From positions 1 to 13,057 of the forward strand of contig JASLNQ010000037.1 in NCBI GenBank assembly GCA_030745955.1: a DNA stretch of 13,057 nt. The letters run 5' to 3'. Below the pieces are notes generated by a model. The model was not told the origin of the DNA, searched no databases, and saw only the letters and a list, made by a program, of their open reading frames with translations. Position 1 is the first letter of the stretch, and each line of letters opens with the position of its first letter. This DNA comes from Dehalococcoidia bacterium. GTDB lineage: Bacteria > Chloroflexota > Dehalococcoidia > UBA1151 > UBA1328. The position numbers and the translations under genes were made by a program. Positions 1 through 6,261 of this stretch are shown in pieces.

Positions 1-161
1 GACTTTACCCAAGGGTCGCGTAATCGTGACGGCTGGTGCTGGCGGTCGTACAGAACCAGTAGTTGCGCGAGGGCAGCGGTCGGCGGCACGTGATCGTGAG
101 ATTCCTCCGCTGCCATCGGGATGACGGTGGCGCGGCCCAGCCCCCGTTTCCATCCGATCCT
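1..161. other. Unresolved left edge downstream of glmS
   Basis: No reading frame here can be assigned with confidence. Three candidates exist. On the plus strand a frame open from base 2 ends at TGA 122-124 and would be the last 40 residues of a convergent gene; it contains the strand-like stretch GRVIVTAGAGGRTEPVV. On the minus strand an ATG at 151-153 lies 8 nt past the glmS stop with an AGAGG-like ribosome site just before it, but its product is rich in Arg, Pro and Ala, like a shadow frame. A second minus-strand ATG at 114-116 opens a frame to the edge with high third-position GC and a balanced product (ending QPSRLRDPWVK), but lacks a ribosome site. I recognise none of them, and no terminator is visible after glmS. 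Confidence 0.3.
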
Positions 162-2015
162 CTATTCAACGGTTACGGTCTTGGCGAGGTTTCGCGGCTT
201 ATCTGGGTCTCTTCCCAGGGCGAGCGCGGTGCGGTAGGCCAGCATTTGCAGAGGGACGACGGTCAGGAACGGCTGGAGCAGCACGGGGCAGTCGGGTACG
301 TGGATGACGTGATCGGCCAGGCGGCCTATCGTCTTGTCGCCTTCGGTAGCGATTGCTGCCACCTCGCCGCCGCGGGCCTTCACTTCGCTGATGTTCGAGA
401 GCATTTTTTCGTACAGGTCGTTCCGGGGTGCGCAGACGACGGTTGCCATTTCAGGACCGAGCAGCGCATTCACGCCGTGCTTCATCTCACCCGCCGCGTA
501 ACCCTCGGCGTGGATGTAGGCGAGTTCTTTCATCTTGAGCGCGCCTTCGAGCGCGATTGGGAGCTGCGATCCCCTGCCGAGGTACAACAGGTCGGCAAAC
601 TCGGCGAGGCGTTTGGCGAGGGCGGTCATTTTGCCATCGATGCCCAGTACTGCCGCCACGAGTGAGGGCAGCGTGGCCAGTTGCTCGACGATTTTCCCGA
701 CCTGGCCGCTGTCGATGACGCCGCGGGAGCGTGCGAGGAATACGGCCAGTTCGAGCAGTGTTGTCATGCTTGCGATCAGCGTTTTGGTCGACGCGACACC
801 GATTTCCTGTCCGGCCCTGATCGGCAGCGTGAAATCAGCTATTCTCGTTGCCTGCGAACCCTCCAACTCGAGCACGACCGCCTGTGGCGAGCCTGCCTGG
901 TGTGCGTGTTCCATCGCGGCAAGGGTGTCGGCTGTCTCGCCCGACTGGGTCACGGCGACAACGAGCGTGGTGGGTGTGAGAACGGGTCGGCGGTACCGGA
1001 GTTCGGAGGAGTTTTCCGCGACGGCCGGGATCCGGGCCACAGACTCGATAACGGATGCGCCAAACATTGCGGCGTGGAGTGAGGTGCCCATCCCCGTGAG
1101 GACGACCCGATCGATCGAGTTGATTTGCCCTGGTGAGAGCGATATTTCGGGGAGGTTCAGCGTTCCCGCAGCGAAATCTGTCCGGCCCCTGAGCGCCCCC
1201 TGGATGGCGTCGGGTTGTTCGGCGATTTCCTTCGACATGAAGTGGGGGTGGTTGCCTTTTTTCGCGGCGTCGAAGTTACGGTTGGTCTTGACGGGTTCAC
1301 GGTCGATTACCGTGCCGTCGACGTCGGAGAGCCGGATCACGCCGCATTCGATTTCAACAATCTCACCGGGTTCGATGTAGATCACTTCATCTGTGAACGG
1401 CAGCAGCGCGATTGTGTCGGACGCCATCACGCTGGCATTCTCGTTTTTTCCGACGACGATCCCGCCGGCGTTACCGACTCGGAGTCCGACGATAGTGTCG
1501 GGTTGCGTGGTCGAGAGGGCAACCACGGCGGTGTTGCCCTTGATTCGGCGTGCGGCGCTGACGACTGCATCGCGCAGGGTCGACCCGTTTGCGACGGCAC
1601 GACCGACCAGGTGGGCGAGTATCTCGGTATCGGTGTCGGACTGGAACTCGATTCCGGCATCTATCAGTTCGTCCCTGAGTTCGAGAAAGTTCTCGATGAT
1701 GCCGTTGTGGGCGATCGCCACCGTGCCATCGCCAGAGGTGTGTGGGTGAGCGTTTTTCTTGTTGACCTCGCCGTGGGTGGCCCAGCGGGTGTGGCCTATA
1801 CCGACCACGCCCGAGAGCCGATCGTTTTCGACTGCCGTGGCAAGGTTTTCGAGGCTGGCCTTGTGATCGCCCCGTTTTACGGTCTGGAGCCCGCCGATGG
1901 CGTCAACGACGGCGATCCCTGCAGAGTCGTAGCCCCGGTATTCAACCGATCGGAGGCCATCGATGAGAAAGGGAACGGCGTTCTCGGTCCCTGCGTATGC
2001 AAATATTCCACACAA
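162..2015 (-). CDS. glmS: Glutamine--fructose-6-phosphate aminotransferase (isomerizing)
   Basis: GlmS makes glucosamine-6-phosphate from fructose-6-phosphate and glutamine in the cytoplasm, the first committed step to UDP-GlcNAc for peptidoglycan. The 617-residue product has normal family length. It begins M-C-G-I-F, so Cys2 becomes the N-terminal nucleophile of the class II glutaminase domain (about 2-225), with YRGYDSAG at 27-34 and GHTRWATHG at 74-82. Two SIS sugar-isomerase domains follow, with TGMGTS (307-312) and QSGETADT (357-364) in the first and GRGSQLPIALEGALKMKE (480-497) in the second. The C terminus DKPRNLAKTVTVE is typical. The MKHG motif (511-514) is followed by Val rather than the usual Pro. 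The start is TTG, fixed by the catalytic Cys; it abuts the plsC stop (TAG|TTG), and AGGAGG (2026-2031) inside plsC is its ribosome site, 10 nt away. Confidence 0.97.
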   Translation of the reverse strand: MCGIFAYAGTENAVPFLIDGLRSVEYRGYDSAGIAVVDAIGGLQTVKRGDHKASLENLATAVENDRLSGVVGIGHTRWATHGEVNKKNAHPHTSGDGTVAIAHNGIIENFLELRDELIDAGIEFQSDTDTEILAHLVGRAVANGSTLRDAVVSAARRIKGNTAVVALSTTQPDTIVGLRVGNAGGIVVGKNENASVMASDTIALLPFTDEVIYIEPGEIVEIECGVIRLSDVDGTVIDREPVKTNRNFDAAKKGNHPHFMSKEIAEQPDAIQGALRGRTDFAAGTLNLPEISLSPGQINSIDRVVLTGMGTSLHAAMFGASVIESVARIPAVAENSSELRYRRPVLTPTTLVVAVTQSGETADTLAAMEHAHQAGSPQAVVLELEGSQATRIADFTLPIRAGQEIGVASTKTLIASMTTLLELAVFLARSRGVIDSGQVGKIVEQLATLPSLVAAVLGIDGKMTALAKRLAEFADLLYLGRGSQLPIALEGALKMKELAYIHAEGYAAGEMKHGVNALLGPEMATVVCAPRNDLYEKMLSNISEVKARGGEVAAIATEGDKTIGRLADHVIHVPDCPVLLQPFLTVVPLQMLAYRTALALGRDPDKPRNLAKTVTVE

Positions 2016-2720
2016 CTAGACGTTTCCTCCTGTTGGCGAGGGTATGTAGTCGACAGTCTCGGTCAATTCCGTTTCATCCGGGCCGGGATACTCACCGCGC
2101 TTGCCCTCGGGGAGCATGCGTGAGATGCGGGCCATGATTTCCGTTGTAACGGCAGATGCCGTCTTTCTTGAGGGTCTCCCGGCTGCTCCCCGGGCGACGA
2201 AGGGTTTGCCTATCTTCAATTGTAGCGTGGCGGTGGGCTTCAGCACACGCAATGGGTTCCGCAGGCTTTCTGAGCCGGTAAGGGCGAATGGAACGACTGG
2301 TACGCCGGTTGATATTGCTATGTGGGCCAGCCCGGGCTGGCCGCGCAGCAGCCCGCCCGTCTTGCTGCGAGTTCCCTCGGGAAAGACGATCACAATCTTG
2401 CGTTCACTCTGTAGTTGCCGGGTGATCCAATTGAGGGCCCTGAGGTCGGCCCCCCGTCGGTCGACCGGGTAGGCACCGTACCCCCGCATGAGGAACGATG
2501 CGATCGGGAACTTGAACAGTTCTTTCTTCGCCAGGAACACCGGGGGGCGCGGCAGCGCGGTGGCTACGATGCCGGGGTCGAGGATTGACAGGTGGTTGGA
2601 GGCCACCAGCACGGGTCCGGAGTCGGGGATATTCTCGCGTCCTTCGATCTCGAAGTCAGAGAACCATTTGAGTGTGGTTTTGAACCCGAAATTGCAGGGC
2701 GGGAACAACCACTGGGCCAT
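2016..2720 (-). CDS. plsC: 1-acyl-sn-glycerol-3-phosphate acyltransferase (PlsC family)
   Basis: This membrane-associated acyltransferase most likely converts lysophosphatidic acid to phosphatidic acid in phospholipid synthesis. At 234 residues it has the usual length. It carries the family blocks in order: SNHLSILD (41-48, the catalytic HX4D with His43 and Asp48), YPVDRRG (84-90), FPEGTRSK (113-120) and VPFAL (143-147). The N-terminal 25 residues are hydrophobic or amphipathic, consistent with membrane contact. It starts at ATG 2718-2720, which overlaps the cmk TGA stop by one base (TGATG), with GAGG about 10 nt upstream, so it is probably coupled to cmk translation. The gene pair cmk-plsC is found together in several bacterial phyla. 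The acyl acceptor cannot be proved from sequence; another lysolipid is possible. Confidence 0.9.
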   Translation of the reverse strand: MAQWLFPPCNFGFKTTLKWFSDFEIEGRENIPDSGPVLVASNHLSILDPGIVATALPRPPVFLAKKELFKFPIASFLMRGYGAYPVDRRGADLRALNWITRQLQSERKIVIVFPEGTRSKTGGLLRGQPGLAHIAISTGVPVVPFALTGSESLRNPLRVLKPTATLQLKIGKPFVARGAAGRPSRKTASAVTTEIMARISRMLPEGKRGEYPGPDETELTETVDYIPSPTGGNV

Positions 2721-3406
2721 CAGATAACTTCCTCGGCTAATTCGATGAGCAGGTCGACCACCTGTTCGAGTGAAAGCTCGTCGGTATCAACCACCCGCGC
2801 ATCGTCGGCTGGTTTCAGCGGTGAGTTTTCCCGGGAAGAGTCCAGGTGGTCCCGTTGCTCGATAGAACGCAGAATATCTTCCGGGTCGACTTCGGTGCCT
2901 TCTGCAACAAAGTCGCGATGTCGCCGAATTGCCCGTTCCCGGGCCGAGGCGGTCAGGTAGATCTTCAGTGGAGACCCGGGGAGAACGACTGTTCCGATGT
3001 CCCGCCCGACCATCACGATTTCGCCTTCGCCGCCGATTCTGCGTTGCTCGGCCACCAGGATTTCCCTGACTCCCCCGATGGCAGATACTGCCGAGGCTGA
3101 GGCATCTACCTCGATCGAGTGAAGAAACCGGGTGATGTCTTTGCCGTTTAGTGCGATCAGATTGTCGCCGTCATCGCCAGTGGCGACAGAGTATTCAGTG
3201 CGGCTCACGGCCATTGTCACGGCGTGGGAGTCGTTCACGTCGATCCCGCTTTGAATTGCGTACCAGGTTGCCGCACGGTACATCAGGCCGGTATCGAGAA
3301 ACCTGAACCCGATCCGCGCCGCGAGCGCTTTACCGACGGTCGACTTGCCCGATCCTGCGGGGCCATCTATCGCAATGGTGGGTCGTGCTGAAGCTGAACC
3401 TGGCAA
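2720..3406 (-). CDS. cmk: Cytidylate kinase
   Basis: CMP/dCMP kinase phosphorylates (d)CMP with ATP to give (d)CDP for nucleic acid and CDP-lipid synthesis. From the start chosen here it is 228 residues, the usual size. It has the P-loop GPAGSGKST (15-23), DTGLMYRAA (38-46), the nucleotide-binding GRDIGT (134-139), and the lid and Arg-rich segment ARERAIRRH (155-163). I chose TTG at 3404-3406 because GGAGG (3411-3415) lies 4 nt upstream and the family motif begins about 10 residues later. A GTG at 3446-3448 in the same frame would add 14 residues, but it has no ribosome site and lies inside a perfect 15-bp palindrome that looks like a regulatory site. The 3' end overlaps plsC by one base. It is the first gene of the cmk-plsC-glmS operon. 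Confidence 0.93.
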   Translation of the reverse strand: MPGSASARPTIAIDGPAGSGKSTVGKALAARIGFRFLDTGLMYRAATWYAIQSGIDVNDSHAVTMAVSRTEYSVATGDDGDNLIALNGKDITRFLHSIEVDASASAVSAIGGVREILVAEQRRIGGEGEIVMVGRDIGTVVLPGSPLKIYLTASARERAIRRHRDFVAEGTEVDPEDILRSIEQRDHLDSSRENSPLKPADDARVVDTDELSLEQVVDLLIELAEEVI

Positions 3407-3410
3407 TGTT

Positions 3411-3416
3411 CCTCCA
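3411..3416 (-). promoter_or_regulatory. Ribosome binding site that decides the cmk start
   Basis: On the minus strand TGGAGG stands 4 nt before the in-frame TTG at 3404-3406. No comparable purine tract precedes the upstream GTG at 3446-3448. The short spacing is a mild concern, but glmS in the same operon also uses TTG. Confidence 0.55.
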
Positions 3417-3435
3417 ATAAACTGAATCTGCGCAC

Positions 3436-3450
3436 GGGTGATAATCACCC
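3436..3450. promoter_or_regulatory. Perfect 15-bp palindrome in the cmk leader (operator candidate)
   Basis: GGGTGATAATCACCC has two exact 7-bp half sites (3436-3442 and 3444-3450) around one central base. It lies about 30 bp upstream of the preferred cmk start, in the divergent cmk/cvpA region. A dimeric transcriptional regulator would be the usual reader of such a site. As RNA the one-base loop could not form as drawn, so a DNA-level site is more likely. The regulator is unknown. Confidence 0.45.
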
Positions 3451-3578
3451 ATATTTGACCACAGGTGCAGGGAATTCTCTCGGGGTACGATTGTCCCTGC
3501 TGCTAAAATCTCGGCCACTTAATATGCACGCGCTATAAATATTCCAGTAACGCGTGATCGGTACCATCGTGGAAACAG

Positions 3579-3600
3579 GCACGGTCGCGAGCCACCGTGC
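3579..3600. repeat. 7-bp inverted repeat upstream of cvpA
   Basis: GCACGGT (3579-3585) and ACCGTGC (3594-3600) are exact inverted copies around an 8-nt centre. The right arm ends 30 nt before the cvpA ATG. It could be an operator or a 5'-leader hairpin. The 3449-3630 region also holds AATATTCCA twice in the same orientation (3538-3546 and 3620-3628) and an AT-rich TATAAA at 3534-3539, but I could not find a convincing -35 element with correct spacing on either strand. Confidence 0.4.
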
Positions 3601-3630
3601 ACATTCACCGTCAGTGGAGAATATTCCAAA

Positions 3631-4245
3631 ATGAACGTACTAGACTGGGTGCTGATAGCAGTATTTGCGATTACCGCCCTCTGGGGTTACAAGACCGGCC
3701 TGGTGAGCGGTGTGCTCAATGTGATCGCGATTTACGTTGGCCTGTTCTTGAGCGGACTGTTCGCGGGCCGGGTCCTTTCTCTGTTCTGGGATGGCGTTGA
3801 GAACGAGGCGGTTTCGACCGCGATCGGCTACGTGATCATATTCGCGGCGGCGTTCATTGTTGCCAGCATTGTGGCGAACATTATCAAGAAAGCGCTGAAG
3901 ATAACGCTGATGGGTTGGGTCGACGGCCTGGGTGGACTGGTTGTCGGACTGGTGGCCGGAGTGCTTGTAACCGGCGGTGTGATGACCGTGGCAGCGCGCT
4001 ACACGTATGTGATTCCTGAAGACACCGGCGAGATGACTTCCGGTGGAATCAAGGACATGGTCCAGCAAGCCGCGGTCGGTTATGCCGAAGAAGGCGCCAG
4101 GGAACAGCTCGACGAGTGGCTCACGGAGTCGCAGGTCGTTCCTTCACTCATTGGCCTTCGCAGTTTCGTAATTGAATTCGCACCGGACGATTTCGGAGTG
4201 GCCCTCGATATCCTCGAGGAACGGATCGACGAAGTGGATGCTTAA
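3631..4245 (+). CDS. CvpA family membrane protein
   Basis: This 204-residue protein belongs to the CvpA (colicin V production) family of small inner-membrane proteins, whose molecular role is poorly defined; in E. coli it is linked to colicin V secretion and envelope stress. Four hydrophobic segments are visible at about 1-20, 22-46, 62-88 and 98-122. The N terminus MNVLDWVLIAV and the glycine-rich GLGGLVVGLVAGVL are typical of the family. A charged soluble tail of about 75 residues follows, richer in acidic residues and ending in EERIDEVDA. ATG 3631 is preceded by GGAG (3616-3619) at 11 nt. It is divergent from cmk and shares its control region. The 82 nt after its stop (4246-4327) show no clear terminator. 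Confidence 0.85.
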   Translation: MNVLDWVLIAVFAITALWGYKTGLVSGVLNVIAIYVGLFLSGLFAGRVLSLFWDGVENEAVSTAIGYVIIFAAAFIVASIVANIIKKALKITLMGWVDGLGGLVVGLVAGVLVTGGVMTVAARYTYVIPEDTGEMTSGGIKDMVQQAAVGYAEEGAREQLDEWLTESQVVPSLIGLRSFVIEFAPDDFGVALDILEERIDEVDA

Positions 4246-4327
4246 AGGCCCGATTGGCGGAGGATTTTACGGACAGGGGCACGTAGAGTAGAGGCGGTCG
4301 ACAGTAGCGGTCGCAAGTGGTAATCGG

Positions 4328-4894
4328 ATGAGTGAGAGTACACGAGCGCCAGTACTGGTGCTCAATCAAAATTATCAGCCGCTCAACATCTGCGATATTC
4401 GCAGGGCGGTGAAACTCGTCGGTAAGGGCAAGGCCCAGTCGGTGCAGGACACTGGCGATTACATCTACACGGTGTCCGACATTTTCGAACGGCCCGACGT
4501 GATCAGGCTTGTCTACATGGTCAAGCGCCCGCTCCAGCGCCGAAAGATGTCCCGCAACGAGATCTTTGCCCGCGACAACCACTCGTGCCAGTACTGCGGC
4601 GCCCAGCCGCGGGACATGACGATCGACCACGTGCTGCCCCGCTGCGAGGGCGGTGAGCACACGTGGACCAACGTGGTGAGTGCCTGCAAGAAGTGCAATC
4701 ACCGCAAGGCCGGCCGGACACCGCAACAGGCCGGTATGCGGCTGCAGAGCGCGCCCTACGAGCCGCGCCCGAACCCTTATTCGTTCCTGAAGGTGCAGTC
4801 GCTCAAGAAGACGTGGCTGCCGTTCGTGCCGTGGCTTGTGCCCGAGTCGAACCCGTCGAACAATTTCGTGCACGCGAGCGCCGCTGGCGACTAA
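4328..4894 (+). CDS. HNH endonuclease family protein
   Basis: This 188-residue protein has a C-terminal HNH nuclease fold with all key positions intact. The zinc ribbon is CQYC (Cys87, Cys90) with CKKC (Cys120, Cys123), and the betabeta-alpha metal site is IDH (Asp100-His101), Asn115 and Asn124-His125. The N-terminal 70 residues open with PVLVLNQNYQPLN, as in a widespread family of stand-alone HNH proteins of unknown cellular role in Cyanobacteria, Actinobacteria and Chloroflexi. It may cut or nick DNA in repair or another housekeeping role; nothing around it (no methylase, integrase, terminase or intron) points to restriction, phage or homing. ATG 4328 has only a weak ribosome site. A GC hairpin follows 2 nt after the stop. 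Confidence 0.88.
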   Translation: MSESTRAPVLVLNQNYQPLNICDIRRAVKLVGKGKAQSVQDTGDYIYTVSDIFERPDVIRLVYMVKRPLQRRKMSRNEIFARDNHSCQYCGAQPRDMTIDHVLPRCEGGEHTWTNVVSACKKCNHRKAGRTPQQAGMRLQSAPYEPRPNPYSFLKVQSLKKTWLPFVPWLVPESNPSNNFVHASAAGD

Positions 4895-4896
4895 TC

Positions 4897-4920
4897 CGAT
4901 CCCCCAGTCGGCCGGGATCG
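4897..4920 (+). terminator. GC-rich hairpin after the HNH gene
   Basis: CGATCCC (4897-4903) and GGGATCG (4914-4920) form a perfect 7-bp stem with a 10-nt loop, beginning 2 nt after the HNH stop. There is no following T tract, so it is a weak candidate for intrinsic termination and may instead protect the mRNA 3' end. The remaining intergenic bases to 4997 include TTGACG at 4955-4960, but no matching -10 lies 16-18 nt downstream. Confidence 0.4.
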
Positions 4921-4997
4921 CTGCTCCCACGGCAACGTCCAGATGGTTATATTGTTGACGACTTCTTTAACCGGACCTCCTTTCACCACCGAAGCCG

Positions 4998-6080
4998 ATG
5001 AATCAAGAGATTCGTTTCTGTACCGCCCCTGATGGAGTCCAAATCGCCTATTCACTGGTAGGCGATGGACCGCCGCTGGTAAAAGCTCCCAACTGGCTGA
5101 CTCACCTCGAATTCGAATGGAGTAGCCCCGTGTGGAGCCACTGGTGGGAAGAACTGGCGAAAGACCACACGCTCGTGAGATTTGACCAGAGGGGCTCAGG
5201 GCTTTCCGAGCGAGACGTGCCAGAGCAGTCCTTTGATACCTGGGTCAGCGACCTGGGCACGGTAGTTGATCACGTCGGCCTCGATAAATTCGCACTGCTG
5301 GGCATATCGCAGGGTGGCGCCATAGCCATCACTTTTGCCGTTCGCAATCCCGACCGCGTAAGCCGCATGGTTCTCTACGGGGCGTACGGAAGGGGGCAGG
5401 CCAAGCGCGGAGGTCAACCCGAGGAAATCGAGGCGTTGCGGACACTCACACGGGTCGGTTGGGGGCGCAACGACCCCGCTTACCGGCAAATGTTCACATC
5501 ACGATTCATGCCGGACGCCAATCTTGAGCAGATGCAGTGGTTCAATGACCTGCAGAAGGTGTCCACTTCGGGAGAGAATGCGGCGAAAGTGATGGCCGAA
5601 AGCGCTCAAATCGACGTGCTCCCGATACTTGGCGACGTTGCTGTGCCGACCCTGGTATTGCATGCCCGCGCCGACGCGCAGGTCCCGTTCGAGCAGGGCC
5701 GGCAACTCGCCGCCCTGATACCCGGCTCGCGATTTGTGCCACTGGAGGGCTCTAATCACCTGATACTCGCTATCGAGCCAGGGTGGGTGAGTGCGATCAG
5801 CGAAGTTCGGGCGTTTCTCGGCGCAGGTGGTTCCGGTGCGGGGGGACCGGCGACCGGAACGGTTTTGACCGAAGCAATACCTTTGCCCGTCGGCCTTACC
5901 CCGCGAGAAGGGGAAGTTCTGAAACTGATCGCCTCCGGTTTGAGCAACCGGGATATCGCAGGTGAGTTGTTCATCACTACGAATACCGTGGCCAACCACG
6001 TGAAAAACATTCTTTCCAAGACGGGCTCGGTCAATCGCACAGAGGCGGCCGCGTTCGCGGTCGACCACGGGCTTACCTAG
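4998..6080 (+). CDS. Alpha/beta hydrolase fused to a LuxR-type DNA-binding domain
   Basis: This 360-residue protein has two domains. Residues about 1-275 are an alpha/beta hydrolase: the oxyanion/strand region FDQRGSGLSERD (62-73), nucleophile elbow GISQGG with Ser104, acid Asp226 in LHARAD, and His254 in GSNHLI. The triad is complete, so it may hydrolyse an ester or lactone or use the pocket to bind a ligand. A Gly/Ala-rich linker (about 275-298) leads to a LuxR/GerE helix-turn-helix (299-356) with LTPREGEVLKLIASG, SNRDIA and TVANHVKNI, which would bind promoter DNA. It has no signal peptide and should be cytoplasmic. Similar fusions are known in several phyla but few have an assigned ligand. 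The start has a poor ribosome site; no better one is seen. A likely target is the transporter gene downstream, by position only. Confidence 0.9.
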   Translation: MNQEIRFCTAPDGVQIAYSLVGDGPPLVKAPNWLTHLEFEWSSPVWSHWWEELAKDHTLVRFDQRGSGLSERDVPEQSFDTWVSDLGTVVDHVGLDKFALLGISQGGAIAITFAVRNPDRVSRMVLYGAYGRGQAKRGGQPEEIEALRTLTRVGWGRNDPAYRQMFTSRFMPDANLEQMQWFNDLQKVSTSGENAAKVMAESAQIDVLPILGDVAVPTLVLHARADAQVPFEQGRQLAALIPGSRFVPLEGSNHLILAIEPGWVSAISEVRAFLGAGGSGAGGPATGTVLTEAIPLPVGLTPREGEVLKLIASGLSNRDIAGELFITTNTVANHVKNILSKTGSVNRTEAAAFAVDHGLT

Positions 6081-6106
6081 AACTGATACGCGAGCTGCCT
6101 GATGAC

Positions 6107-6147
6107 GATGGCCATTAGTGGCTATGGCCGGCATGGCCATGGCTATC
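6107..6147 (+). terminator. Long 16-bp stem-loop between the LuxR fusion and the transporter
   Basis: The outer stem pairs 6107-6115 (GATGGCCAT) with 6139-6147 (ATGGCTATC), 9 bp with one G-U. After a 4-nt bulge (6116-6119) an inner stem pairs 6120-6126 (GGCTATG) with 6132-6138 (CATGGCC), 7 bp with one G-U, closing on a 5-nt loop. It begins 26 nt after the upstream stop codon. No strong T run follows (TGGTTCCCTTC), so it could be a terminator, a processing or stability element, or part of a leader for the transporter mRNA. The rest of 6081-6261 shows no clear promoter. Confidence 0.5.
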
Positions 6148-6261
6148 TGGTTCCCTTCAGATGAACCACCAGAATTGGAGATGTGCCAGTAATTGCGGGG
6201 ACCTAGATTTAGAGCATCGGTTCACAGGAATCGACCTGAATCAGCACCGGGGGATCCGCAA

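Noticed and set aside
535..1380. Long plus-strand open frames opposite glmS (up to about 300 codons)
   Set aside because: They lie antisense to a full-length, motif-perfect glmS and encode biased Ser/Arg/Ala-rich products; they are shadows of its codon use.
4246..4327. Small gene or terminator between cvpA and the HNH gene
   Set aside because: No start with a ribosome site opens a useful frame and no stable hairpin is evident.
6193..6261. 23-residue N-terminal extension of the BenE-type transporter from TTG 6193
   Set aside because: No ribosome site precedes it, while ATG 6262 has GGGGGA at 7 nt and gives a normal N terminus.
6081..6261. ATGGCC-rich repeats as a CRISPR or transposon end
   Set aside because: The repeats are the arms of one local hairpin; there are no spacers, transposase or target duplications.
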